Of a stretch of 6,746 nt of DNA, positions 1 to 5,516 are shown one piece after another. How positions within the stretch are numbered: position 1 is the stretch's first letter; each line of letters begins with the position of its first letter. Position numbers and translations under genes: made by a program. The notes under the pieces were generated by a model, which was given only the letters and a program-made list of their open reading frames with translations, was not told the DNA's origin and did not search any database. The stretch is from Oscillospiraceae bacterium (GTDB lineage: Bacteria > Bacillota > Clostridia > Oscillospirales > Oscillospiraceae), in the NCBI GenBank assembly GCA_902767395.1, contig CACXHI010000194.1, positions 1 through 6,746 on the forward strand. The letters are read 5' to 3'.

Positions 1-1
1 A

Positions 2-280
2 ATCGCCCTGTATTTTGCCATTTTGAAGGTTCGTCCGACGCCCTTCTGTATGCTGGACGAAATCGACGCGGCGCTGGATGATCGGAACGTGGAGCGGTAT
101 GCCCGGTATCTGCGTCAGCTCTGCGCAAAGACGCAGTTCATTGTCATCACACACCGGCGCGGCACGATGGAGGAGGCTGACGCGCTGTTCGGCGTTACCA
201 TGCAGGAGCAGGGGGTTTCCAAGATCCTCCATCTGGATCTTGATGCGCTCGAAAAAGAGCTCGGTCTTTCCGAGCACTGA
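2..280 (+). CDS. smc: Chromosome partition/condensin ATPase SMC, C-terminal end (5' truncated by window)
   Basis: Only the last 92 residues are inside the window; the reading frame is open to the left edge, so this is a partial gene and the apparent TTG start at 23 is internal. The fragment is the C-terminal half of the SMC ATPase head. The Walker B strand and D-loop read FCMLDEIDAALDD at residues 15-27, with D19/E20 as the metal-binding and catalytic acidic pair. The H-loop (VITHRRGTME) follows, with its histidine at residue 51. The last stretch (GVTMQEQGVSK) is the usual SMC C-terminal strand. In the cell SMC dimers with ScpA/ScpB organise and segregate the nucleoid. The gene ends 33 nt before ftsY, a neighbour pairing often seen in Firmicutes, so the two are probably co-transcribed. 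RecN and other ABC ATPases share the motifs, but the sequence around them is SMC-like. Confidence 0.95.
   Translation: MALYFAILKVRPTPFCMLDEIDAALDDRNVERYARYLRQLCAKTQFIVITHRRGTMEEADALFGVTMQEQGVSKILHLDLDALEKELGLSEH
259..275 (+). other. Perfect 6-bp hairpin at the 3' end of smc
   Basis: GCTCGG (259-264) and CCGAGC (270-275) are perfectly complementary around a TCTTT loop, inside the last codons of smc. No T-run follows, so it does not look like an intrinsic terminator. It may only reflect coding sequence (ELGLSEH), or may act as an RNA-stability or processing element between smc and ftsY. The hairpin itself is directly visible; any function is inference. Confidence 0.3.
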
Positions 281-313
281 GAAATCATATACATCTGACT
301 TGAGGGGACAGCA

Positions 314-1207
314 ATGGGTTTTTTTGAAAAAATTAAAAAGGGTCTGAGTAAGACCAAGAAGAATCTTGGCAACATTTTTCCTGTATTCCGCGGCGTCGAT
401 GAGGAATTCTATGAAGAGCTGGAAGAACGGATGATTCTTGCGGACGTGGGCGTGGAGACTTCGGTCAAGGCCGTGGAGGCGCTCCGTCAGCGTGTCAAGG
501 AGGAGAAGCTCCGCGAGGCGGAGGAGGTCCACGCGGCGTTGCAGGACATTCTTGTGGAGATGCTGGAGGTCGGAGACAGCAGCCTTCGTCTGGGAACCGT
601 CCCCTCCGTCATCCTTGTGATCGGCGTGAACGGCGTCGGGAAGACGACGACGATCGGCAAGCTTGCCAATCAGCTCTCCGAGGCGAGGAATCGCGTCCTG
701 CTCTGCGCGGCCGACACCTTCCGTGCCGCCGCTGCCGATCAGCTGGAGATCTGGGCCAACCGTGCCGGGGTCGAAATCGTCCGTCAGCACGAGGGCGCCG
801 ATCCTGCGTCCGTGGTCTACGACGGCATTTCTGCCGCCAAGGCAAGAGGCACAGATATCATCATCTGCGATACAGCGGGTCGTCTGCACAATAAGGCGAA
901 CCTGATGAATGAGCTCGGGAAGATTGGCCGCGTCATTGACCGCGAGCTTCCGAACAGCGATAAAGAGGTTTTGCTCGTCCTCGACGGAACGACCGGGCAA
1001 AACGGCTTGCTTCAGGCCAAGCAGTTTAAGGAAATTGCCGGCGTCACCGGCATCGTCCTCACCAAGCTGGATGGGACCGCCAAGGGTGGAATCGTGATTG
1101 CCGTGGCGGATGCCCTCCAGATTCCCGTGAAATACATCGGCGTTGGAGAGGGAATCGACGATCTCATGCCCTTCCAGCCCCGTGAATTTGTAGAAGCTCT
1201 GATTTGA
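314..1207 (+). CDS. ftsY: Signal recognition particle receptor FtsY (SRP GTPase)
   Basis: 297-residue SRP-receptor GTPase that docks ribosome-SRP (Ffh) complexes at the membrane and hands nascent membrane proteins to SecYEG. A short amphipathic, basic N-terminus (MGFFEKIKKGLSKTKKNL) is the likely lipid-targeting helix; there is no long acidic A domain as in E. coli. The helical N domain covers about residues 25-90 and the NG GTPase the remainder. Visible motifs are the G1 P-loop GVNGVGKTTT (104-113), DTFRAAA (134-140), G3 DTAGR (186-190), G4 TKLD (250-253) and the closing GVGEG...DDLMPF (276-287), where the family usually has DLQPF. FtsY rather than Ffh is chosen because there is no C-terminal methionine-rich M domain. 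The ATG start has a GAGGGG ribosome binding site at 302-307, 6 nt upstream. It lies 33 nt after smc and 10 nt before rph. Confidence 0.97.
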   Translation: MGFFEKIKKGLSKTKKNLGNIFPVFRGVDEEFYEELEERMILADVGVETSVKAVEALRQRVKEEKLREAEEVHAALQDILVEMLEVGDSSLRLGTVPSVILVIGVNGVGKTTTIGKLANQLSEARNRVLLCAADTFRAAAADQLEIWANRAGVEIVRQHEGADPASVVYDGISAAKARGTDIIICDTAGRLHNKANLMNELGKIGRVIDRELPNSDKEVLLVLDGTTGQNGLLQAKQFKEIAGVTGIVLTKLDGTAKGGIVIAVADALQIPVKYIGVGEGIDDLMPFQPREFVEALI

Positions 1208-1212
1208 GGTGG
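1206..1212 (+). promoter_or_regulatory. Ribosome binding site that sets the rph start
   Basis: GAGGTGG overlaps the ftsY stop codon and lies 5 nt before the ATG at 1218. An upstream in-frame GTG at 1209 sits inside this site and so is not a plausible start. Confidence 0.7.
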
Positions 1213-1217
1213 TTTTT

Positions 1218-1931
1218 ATGAGCAGAATCGACGGTCGCAAATTTGACGAGCTCCGTCACGTCAAGCTCACTCCCAATTTTACACGCTTTGCCGAGGGCTC
1301 CTGCCTGATCGAGCTTGGCAACACGGTCGTGCTCTGCAACGCCTCGGTGGAGGACAAGGTTCCGCCCCACGTCAAGCAGGGCGGTTGGGTCACTGCCGAG
1401 TATTCCATGCTGCCCCGTGCAAACCGGGAGCGCAGTCGGCGCGATATTTCCAAGCTCAAGCTGTCCGGCCGCAGCGCGGAGATTCAACGCCTGATTGGAC
1501 GGAGCCTGCGCTGCGCCGTCGATCTGTCCAAGCTCGGAGAGCGAACCTTCATCATCGACTGCGACGTGCTTCAAGGTGACGGCGGCACGCGAACGGCCTC
1601 TGTCACCGGCGGCTTTCTCGCGCTTGCGCTGGCGCTCCGCCGTCTGGTGGAGCGGGGCGAGCTGGAATCCCTGCCGATTCGATCCTATTTGAGCGGCGTG
1701 TCCGCCGGAATCGTGGACGATCAGCCAATGCTCGATCTCTGCTACGAGGAGGACAGCCGCGCAATTGTCGACCTGAACTGTGTGATGACATCTGACGGAC
1801 GGATCGTGGAGCTTCAGGGAACAGGAGAGGGTCGACCCTTCACGGTGCAGGAGCAGGCTGCGCTTCTGCAGCTGTGTGAGAAGGGAAACCGCGCCCTCTG
1901 CGAGCTGCTCAGGAGGTACGTTGCGCTATGA
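1218..1931 (+). CDS. rph: Ribonuclease PH (phosphorolytic 3'-5' exoribonuclease)
   Basis: 237-residue RNase PH, which trims 3' ends of tRNA precursors and structured RNAs using phosphate as the attacking group and forms a hexameric ring. The start at ATG 1218 gives the family-typical N-terminus SRIDGRKFDELR and has a well-placed ribosome binding site. Visible family motifs, in 237-residue numbering, are KLSGRSAEIQRLIGRSLR (81-98), the phosphate-site segment DGGTRTAS (121-128), and EEDSRAIVDLN (177-187), which carries the two conserved aspartates (D179, D185) of the active site. GTGEGRPF near the C-terminus is also typical. Length matches the family. The stop overlaps the rdgB start by 4 nt, the very common rph-rdgB pairing that couples RNA turnover with nucleotide-pool cleaning. 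Nothing looks degraded, unlike the frameshifted rph of E. coli K-12. Confidence 0.97.
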   Translation: MSRIDGRKFDELRHVKLTPNFTRFAEGSCLIELGNTVVLCNASVEDKVPPHVKQGGWVTAEYSMLPRANRERSRRDISKLKLSGRSAEIQRLIGRSLRCAVDLSKLGERTFIIDCDVLQGDGGTRTASVTGGFLALALALRRLVERGELESLPIRSYLSGVSAGIVDDQPMLDLCYEEDSRAIVDLNCVMTSDGRIVELQGTGEGRPFTVQEQAALLQLCEKGNRALCELLRRYVAL

Positions 1932-2521
1932 AAGTCGTTCTTGCGTCGCAAAACCGGCATAAGCTGGAGGAAATTCAGAGTATTTTGGCGCGGTATCAGA
2001 TCGAGCTGGTTCTGCAAGCCGATCTGGGCGTCCAGATCGACGTAGATGAGACCGGAACCACCTTCGAGGAGAACTCCGAGCTGAAGGCGCGCGCCGTCAT
2101 GGAGGCCACCGGGCTGCCGGCGTTGGCGGACGATTCCGGACTTTGCGTCGACGTGCTCGACGGAGGGCCGGGAATCTATTCCGCGCGTTATGGCGCACCG
2201 GCCTGTAAAACAGATTGGGACAGGTTGATGCACCTGCTGGAAAATATGCGGCAGATTCGTTCCGAGGAGCGAACCGCCCGATTTGTATGCGTCATGACTC
2301 TGGCCTACCCGGACGGGCGAACGCTCGTTGCCCGCGGGACGTGCGAGGGCATGATTGCAACGGAACCGAGCGGGGAGGATGGCTTTGGTTATGATCCCGT
2401 GTTCTATCTTCCCGCCTACGGCTGCACCTTCGCACAGATGGGAAAAGAAAAGAAGAACGCCATTTCACACCGGGCAAACGCCCTGAACAGGCTTTGCCAA
2501 ATGCTGGAGGAACAACCATGA
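1928..2521 (+). CDS. rdgB: dITP/XTP pyrophosphatase (RdgB/HAM1 family)
   Basis: 197-residue Ham1-like NTPase that hydrolyses ITP, dITP and XTP to monophosphate and pyrophosphate, keeping deaminated purines out of DNA and RNA. Motifs in order: the N-terminal nucleotide-binding strand VLASQNRHKLEE (4-15), TFEENSELKA (45-54), the catalytic and metal-binding ALADDSGL (65-72) with the conserved aspartate at 69, GGPGIYSARYGA (79-90), SGEDGFGYDPVF (148-159), and the base-recognition motif KNAISHRANAL (176-186). All key residues are present and the length is normal. It starts on an ATG within the rph stop (ATGA, 1928-1931), with AGGAGG at 1911-1916, which is 11 nt upstream. It ends in another ATGA overlap with the yhbY-type gene, so expression is likely coupled to both neighbours. 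Confidence 0.96.
   Translation: MKVVLASQNRHKLEEIQSILARYQIELVLQADLGVQIDVDETGTTFEENSELKARAVMEATGLPALADDSGLCVDVLDGGPGIYSARYGAPACKTDWDRLMHLLENMRQIRSEERTARFVCVMTLAYPDGRTLVARGTCEGMIATEPSGEDGFGYDPVFYLPAYGCTFAQMGKEKKNAISHRANALNRLCQMLEEQP
2506..2510 (+). promoter_or_regulatory. Ribosome binding site that sets the yhbY start
   Basis: GGAGG lies 7 nt before the ATG at 2518. It argues against the in-frame TTG at 2494, which lies upstream of the site and would add eight residues not expected in the family. Confidence 0.7.
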
Positions 2522-2964
2522 TCACAAGCAAGCAGAGGGCCGAGCTTCGGTCCAAGGCCAATGAGCTTGACACGACCCTGATGGTGGGCAAGGAGGGCGT
2601 CACAGACGCGCTGATCGAAGAGGCCGGGCGGCAGCTCGAGGCGCGGGAGCTGATTAAGGGCAAGGTGCTGGAAACGGCCCTTCTCTCCGCCAGAGAGGTC
2701 AGCGATATGCTCTGTGAGGCGCTCCGTGCCGAAGGAATCCAATGCGTCGGGAACAAATTCGTTCTTTGGCGGCGTTCGCAGACGCTTGCTAAGAAGACCG
2801 GCGCAGCGAAAGCAAAAATCAAGATCAATCCCGTTCGCGCAGGGGCGCAGAAGCGGCGTGCTGCGGCGAAGGCGGAACGGGAGCGCAAAAATGAATACTT
2901 CAAGCAGGCGGCGATTGAATTTGCAAGGCAGCGCCGCCGTGCGGAACGGGACGGCGAGGAATGA
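2518..2964 (+). CDS. yhbY: YhbY/CRS1-domain RNA-binding protein with basic C-terminal extension
   Basis: 148-residue protein. Residues 1 to about 88 form a CRS1-YhbY (CRM) domain: SKQRAELRSKA at the start, the GxxG RNA-contact loop as GKEG (24-27), the conserved RELIKGKVL (43-51), and the closing VGNKFVLWRR strand (77-86). Family members associate with pre-50S ribosomal particles and are thought to help large-subunit assembly. Standalone bacterial YhbY proteins usually stop at about 95-100 residues. Here about 60 further residues follow, very rich in Lys, Arg and Ala (KKTGAAKAKIKINPVR, then QKRRAAAKAERERKNE), ending in an Arg-rich helix-like segment. The tail is probably an additional RNA-binding arm (inference). 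The start is ATG 2518, in an ATGA overlap with rdgB; the stop overlaps the nadD-yqeK start the same way. The neighbourhood yhbY-nadD-yqeK-rsfS is classical in Firmicutes. Confidence 0.9.
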   Translation: MITSKQRAELRSKANELDTTLMVGKEGVTDALIEEAGRQLEARELIKGKVLETALLSAREVSDMLCEALRAEGIQCVGNKFVLWRRSQTLAKKTGAAKAKIKINPVRAGAQKRRAAAKAERERKNEYFKQAAIEFARQRRRAERDGEE

Positions 2965-4163
2965 GTCGAATCGGTATTTACGGAGGCAGCTTCAATCCGC
3001 CCCATACGGGGCATTTGCTGGCCGCCGAGGAGCTGATCCGTGCCTTGAAGCTGGACCAGCTGTTGATTATTCCCGCCGCAGATCCACCGCATAAAACCAT
3101 CGCTGCCGGTTCTCCCGGCCCGGAGGCTCGTCTTGCCATGTGCCGGGCAGCCTTTTCCGGAATCCCCAAGGTCGAAGTTTCCGATCTGGAAATTGCTCGG
3201 GCAGGAAAGAGCTATACCGTCGATACGCTGACGGAGTTGAAAGCGCGGACGCCCCATGATGAGCTGTTTCTGATTATGGGAACCGATATGCTTCTCACGT
3301 TCCGGCTCTGGCGTGAGCCGGAGAAAATCGCTTCGCTTGCTGCTCTCGTCGTGATGCGGCGTTCGGAGAACGCGGAGCTTTGGGATCAAACCGGCCGTGA
3401 GGCGTCGGCCCTCCAGCGCGACCTGCACGCAAGGATCGTCACAGTCAAAAACGCCTGTGTCCCTGTCTCTTCCACCACGGTCCGACGGCTGATCGCGTTC
3501 GGCGCGCCGGATTATCTTCCCGGCGACGTGGAGGCCCTGATTCGTGAAAATGGCTGGTATCTCACCGGTGCTAAGCTTCAAGGACTGCCCATTGAGCGGC
3601 TGCGGGAGATTTCTCTGGAGCTGCACGATGAGAAGCGCCGCGCCCATGTGATTGGAACTGCCGAAACTGCCCGCGCGCTTGCGGAGCGGTGGGGCGCCGA
3701 TCCAGACGTAGCCTATCGGGCAGGAATCCTGCATGATATTACCAAGGCTCTGGGCGGAAGGGAACAGTTGCATCTTTGCGATCAATATGATATGATGCTA
3801 ACACCCTTCCAGCGGGAGAACCCCAAGCTCCTCCATGCCAAAACCGGAGCCGTTGTGGCGAGAGAAATCTTTGGAGAGTCGGAGGAACTGGCTCAGGCAC
3901 TCTGGTGGCATACAACCGGTCGGGCGCGGATGACTCTTCTGGATAAAATCCTGTATATCGCGGACTATATGGAGCCGAATCGACGCTTTGCCGGTGTGGA
4001 GAAGCTTCGAGCGCTTGTCTGGACGGATCTGGATGCGGCAATCTATCATGGGCTGGATCTGTCTGTGTCTCTCCTGCGTGAGCAGGGAAGAATCATTGAC
4101 CCCGATTCTCTGGAGGGTTGGGAATACTACCGAAATCGAACTGAGAGGAGCGAACCGTTGTGA
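2961..4163 (+). CDS. nadD: Fused nicotinate-nucleotide adenylyltransferase (NadD) and YqeK-type HD hydrolase
   Basis: 400 residues holding two enzymes that are usually separate adjacent genes. Residues 1 to about 200 are NadD, which makes deamido-NAD from NaMN and ATP: nucleotide-binding GGSFNPPHTGH (8-18), PPHK (42-45), MGTDM (106-110), the SSTTVRRLI motif (170-178), and the C-terminal LPGDVEALIRENGWY. After roughly ten linker residues, residues 212-392 match YqeK, an HD-family protein shown in B. subtilis to split Ap4A symmetrically. Metal ligands are visible as H229, H258/D259, H292, H317 and D335 (in LYIADYMEP). The frame is continuous, with no stop or shift and no good internal ribosome binding site at the junction. 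The start ATG overlaps the yhbY stop; GAGGA directly abuts the ATG, so initiation probably depends on coupling. The end overlaps the next gene by 4 nt (GTGA). Confidence 0.93.
   Translation: MSRIGIYGGSFNPPHTGHLLAAEELIRALKLDQLLIIPAADPPHKTIAAGSPGPEARLAMCRAAFSGIPKVEVSDLEIARAGKSYTVDTLTELKARTPHDELFLIMGTDMLLTFRLWREPEKIASLAALVVMRRSENAELWDQTGREASALQRDLHARIVTVKNACVPVSSTTVRRLIAFGAPDYLPGDVEALIRENGWYLTGAKLQGLPIERLREISLELHDEKRRAHVIGTAETARALAERWGADPDVAYRAGILHDITKALGGREQLHLCDQYDMMLTPFQRENPKLLHAKTGAVVAREIFGESEELAQALWWHTTGRARMTLLDKILYIADYMEPNRRFAGVEKLRALVWTDLDAAIYHGLDLSVSLLREQGRIIDPDSLEGWEYYRNRTERSEPL
4144..4150 (+). promoter_or_regulatory. Ribosome binding site supporting the GTG start at 4160
   Basis: AGAGGAG lies 9 nt before GTG 4160. 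It supports this non-ATG start, which overlaps the nadD-yqeK stop as GTGA. Confidence 0.6.
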
Positions 4164-5050
4164 AACGCAATCATAAACACGCGAACAAGAATCAGACCGA
4201 GAAAACGAATCAAGCGCAGTCCGTTTCCACTTCGGAGTCCACGGTCGAGGCGAATACCGAATCGGCCTCCGAAACGTTTAGCGATACACTGGAGAAGCAG
4301 GCGGCGCAGCAGCCTTCCGCACCTTCGGAGTCGAAAAAGACGCTTCTGGGGGAGCTTCGCGCAGTTCTGGAAAACACAAAGCAGGAGACCGGCACCTCTG
4401 TGAAGGGCAACGAAGAGGCGGCGGAGCCGGAAACAACTGCAGAGAGAGTCAAAAAGGCCATCGAGGCCGAGACAGCTGCGGAAATAACAAAAAAGGCTGT
4501 AGAATCTGGAACGTCTGCAAAGGACGTTCGGCAAGCCGTTGCGGCAGTGGGCCGCGGAACGTTGCCGGAGAAGGATTCGGAGCCGGTTGCAATCTCACTG
4601 GATGCGCTTCCGGAGGACAAGTTGATCCCCGAGCAGAGAGAAGCAGAACCGCTTGTTTCTCTGACCTACGAATCCATGGCGGAGGCGGCGGAAACGGCAC
4701 GGAAGGAATCCACAGGGCGGTTCAGCCGCGACGCTGTGGACGACGAAACCTTCCTTGCAGAGCTTTATACGCTGATTGGTGACGGAGAGAAGCCCAAGAC
4801 CGAAAAGCCTGCTGCCCCAGTCGCAGCGCCGTCAAGGACGGCTGCGCCGACGACGACCCCGCGCCCGGCCGGACGAATTACGCCGGAAAAGCTGCAAGCT
4901 GCGCCGGAGGAATATGAGGATTTGCTCGATGATGACGAGGTTGGCGTCCCCGGTTGGCTCAAGGGTGCGTTTTTGCTGTTGATTTCTCTGCTGCTCGGCG
5001 CAATGACCTTCTACGCCGTCGCCACCGACGTGATCGGCAAGATCTTCTGA
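4160..5050 (+). CDS. Unrecognised acidic repeat-bearing protein with a C-terminal membrane anchor
   Basis: I do not recognise the family of this 296-residue protein. It begins with a Lys/Asn/Gln-rich stretch (MKRNHKHANKNQTEK), followed by a low-complexity region rich in Ser, Thr, Glu and Ala. Residues 91-129 are three tandem 13-residue repeats, probably helical. Residues 191-206 (DAVDDETFLAELYTLI) may form a short helix. A Pro/Ala/Thr linker spans about 217-238 and an acidic patch (EEYEDLLDDDE) covers 250-260. One hydrophobic segment, about 270-288 (AFLLLISLLLGAMTFYAVA), is followed by only eight residues. There is no N-terminal signal peptide, so a mostly disordered cytoplasmic protein held in the membrane by its C-terminus is the simplest reading. 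The GTG start overlaps the nadD-yqeK stop. It could be a lineage-specific protein, or the anchor region of a larger envelope protein whose extracellular domain has been lost. Confidence 0.8.
   Translation: MKRNHKHANKNQTEKTNQAQSVSTSESTVEANTESASETFSDTLEKQAAQQPSAPSESKKTLLGELRAVLENTKQETGTSVKGNEEAAEPETTAERVKKAIEAETAAEITKKAVESGTSAKDVRQAVAAVGRGTLPEKDSEPVAISLDALPEDKLIPEQREAEPLVSLTYESMAEAAETARKESTGRFSRDAVDDETFLAELYTLIGDGEKPKTEKPAAPVAAPSRTAAPTTTPRPAGRITPEKLQAAPEEYEDLLDDDEVGVPGWLKGAFLLLISLLLGAMTFYAVATDVIGKIF
4430..4546 (+). repeat. Three tandem imperfect 39-bp (13-residue) repeats
   Basis: In-frame units encode ETTAERVKKAIEA, ETAAEITKKAVES and GTSAKDVRQAVAA (residues 91-129 of the host protein). The shared pattern is a T-x-A start, two basic or polar residues, then A-[IV]. 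Units 1 and 2 agree at about 25 of 39 bases by eye; unit 3 is more diverged. This suggests local duplication followed by drift. Confidence 0.6.
4967..5023 (+). other. Encoded C-terminal transmembrane segment of the unrecognised protein
   Basis: Codons 270-288 give a 19-residue hydrophobic run rich in Leu, Phe, Ala and Ile, with a lysine two residues before it and an eight-residue tail (TDVIGKIF) after it. This is enough for a single membrane span. Orientation is inferred as N-terminus in the cytoplasm because no signal peptide precedes the long polar region. Confidence 0.7.
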
Positions 5051-5063
5051 TGATCGAATCACT

Positions 5064-5093
5064 TTGACGCGCAGGGTGCGCGCATACGATAAA
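5064..5093 (+). promoter_or_regulatory. Possible weak sigma-A promoter upstream of rsfS
   Basis: TTGACG (5064-5069) matches five of six bases of the -35 consensus. A -10-like GATAAA (5088-5093, four of six) lies 18 nt away; an alternative TACGAT (5085-5090) gives a short 15-nt spacer. It sits in one of the few real gaps in the cluster, which is why it is worth recording. It could easily be chance. Confidence 0.3.
5068..5082 (+). other. Small GC-rich hairpin in the gap before rsfS
   Basis: CGCGC (5068-5072) and GCGCG (5078-5082) pair around an AGGGT loop. It is followed by CATACGATAAAAA rather than a T-run, so it is not a typical terminator for the + strand. It also overlaps the spacer of the possible promoter. 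Function unknown. Confidence 0.25.
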
Positions 5094-5119
5094 AAGCAGC
5101 GCCATGAAAGGGGAAGCTT

Positions 5120-5464
5120 ATGAATACGAAGGAAATTGCCCTCGCAGCTGCAAAGGCGCTCGAGGATAAAAGAGGCATCAACGTCCGTCTGCTTGAGGTA
5201 ACGGAGGTCACTACGCTGGCTGAGTATTTTTTGATCTGCACCGGCACCTCCAATACGCACGTCAAGACCCTCTGCGACACCGTGGAGGAGGTTGTAGACG
5301 GCTGCGGCGAACCGCTGCTGCACCGGGAGGGGCATCGCGGCGGGACGTGGGTGCTTCTGGACTTTGGCAGCCTGGTCTGCCACATCTTCACAGATGAGAC
5401 CCGTCAGTTCTATGATTTGGAGCGTCTGTGGAACGACGCGAAGCCCGTTGCCCTGCCGGAATAG
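5120..5464 (+). CDS. rsfS: Ribosomal silencing factor RsfS (DUF143/Iojap family)
   Basis: 114-residue RsfS, which binds ribosomal protein uL14 (L14) on the 50S subunit and blocks joining with 30S, lowering translation in starvation or stationary phase. Family landmarks are ALEDKRG (13-19), the LAEYFLICTGTSNTHVK core (33-49; the family usually has a D before YF), EGHRGGTWVLLDFG (70-83), the VCHIF strand (86-90), and the C-terminal RQFYDLERLWNDA (95-107). Length is normal for the family. The ATG has a clear ribosome binding site, AAAGGGG (5107-5113), 6 nt upstream. In Bacillus the order is nadD-yqeK-rsfS (yqeL) followed by the methyltransferase gene yqeM; here an extra gene lies before rsfS and leuS follows, with no yqeM. 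The 69-nt upstream gap may hold its own promoter. Confidence 0.96.
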   Translation: MNTKEIALAAAKALEDKRGINVRLLEVTEVTTLAEYFLICTGTSNTHVKTLCDTVEEVVDGCGEPLLHREGHRGGTWVLLDFGSLVCHIFTDETRQFYDLERLWNDAKPVALPE

Positions 5465-5516
5465 CTCGAGGGTGAGGTACGGAACGAAATGAAACAGAAG
5501 AAATGAGGCTGAAAGC

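Noticed and set aside
281..313. Promoter for ftsY in the smc-ftsY gap
   Set aside because: TATACA at 288-293 is only partly -10-like and no acceptable -35 lies 16-18 nt upstream.
3570..3605. Internal translation start producing a separate YqeK
   Set aside because: CAAGGA is present near the junction, but no ATG, GTG or TTG in the right frame follows at a usable distance; only CTG codons do, so a single fused protein is the better reading.
2292..3785. Long open frame (497 codons) on the - strand opposite rdgB, yhbY and nadD-yqeK
   Set aside because: It lies wholly antisense to three genes with clear family motifs, its translation is Ser/Arg/Cys-rich with no recognisable domain, and GC-rich coding DNA often gives such shadow frames.
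5063..5095. Intrinsic terminator between the unknown gene and rsfS
   Set aside because: The only stem is 5 bp and is followed by an A-run rather than a T-run on the + strand, so it does not fit a Rho-independent terminator.
5489..5506. Five-codon mini-frame (MKQKK) just before leuS, possibly a leader peptide
   Set aside because: It contains no leucine codons, the purine-rich site is 11 nt away, and there is no attenuator hairpin, so chance is more likely.
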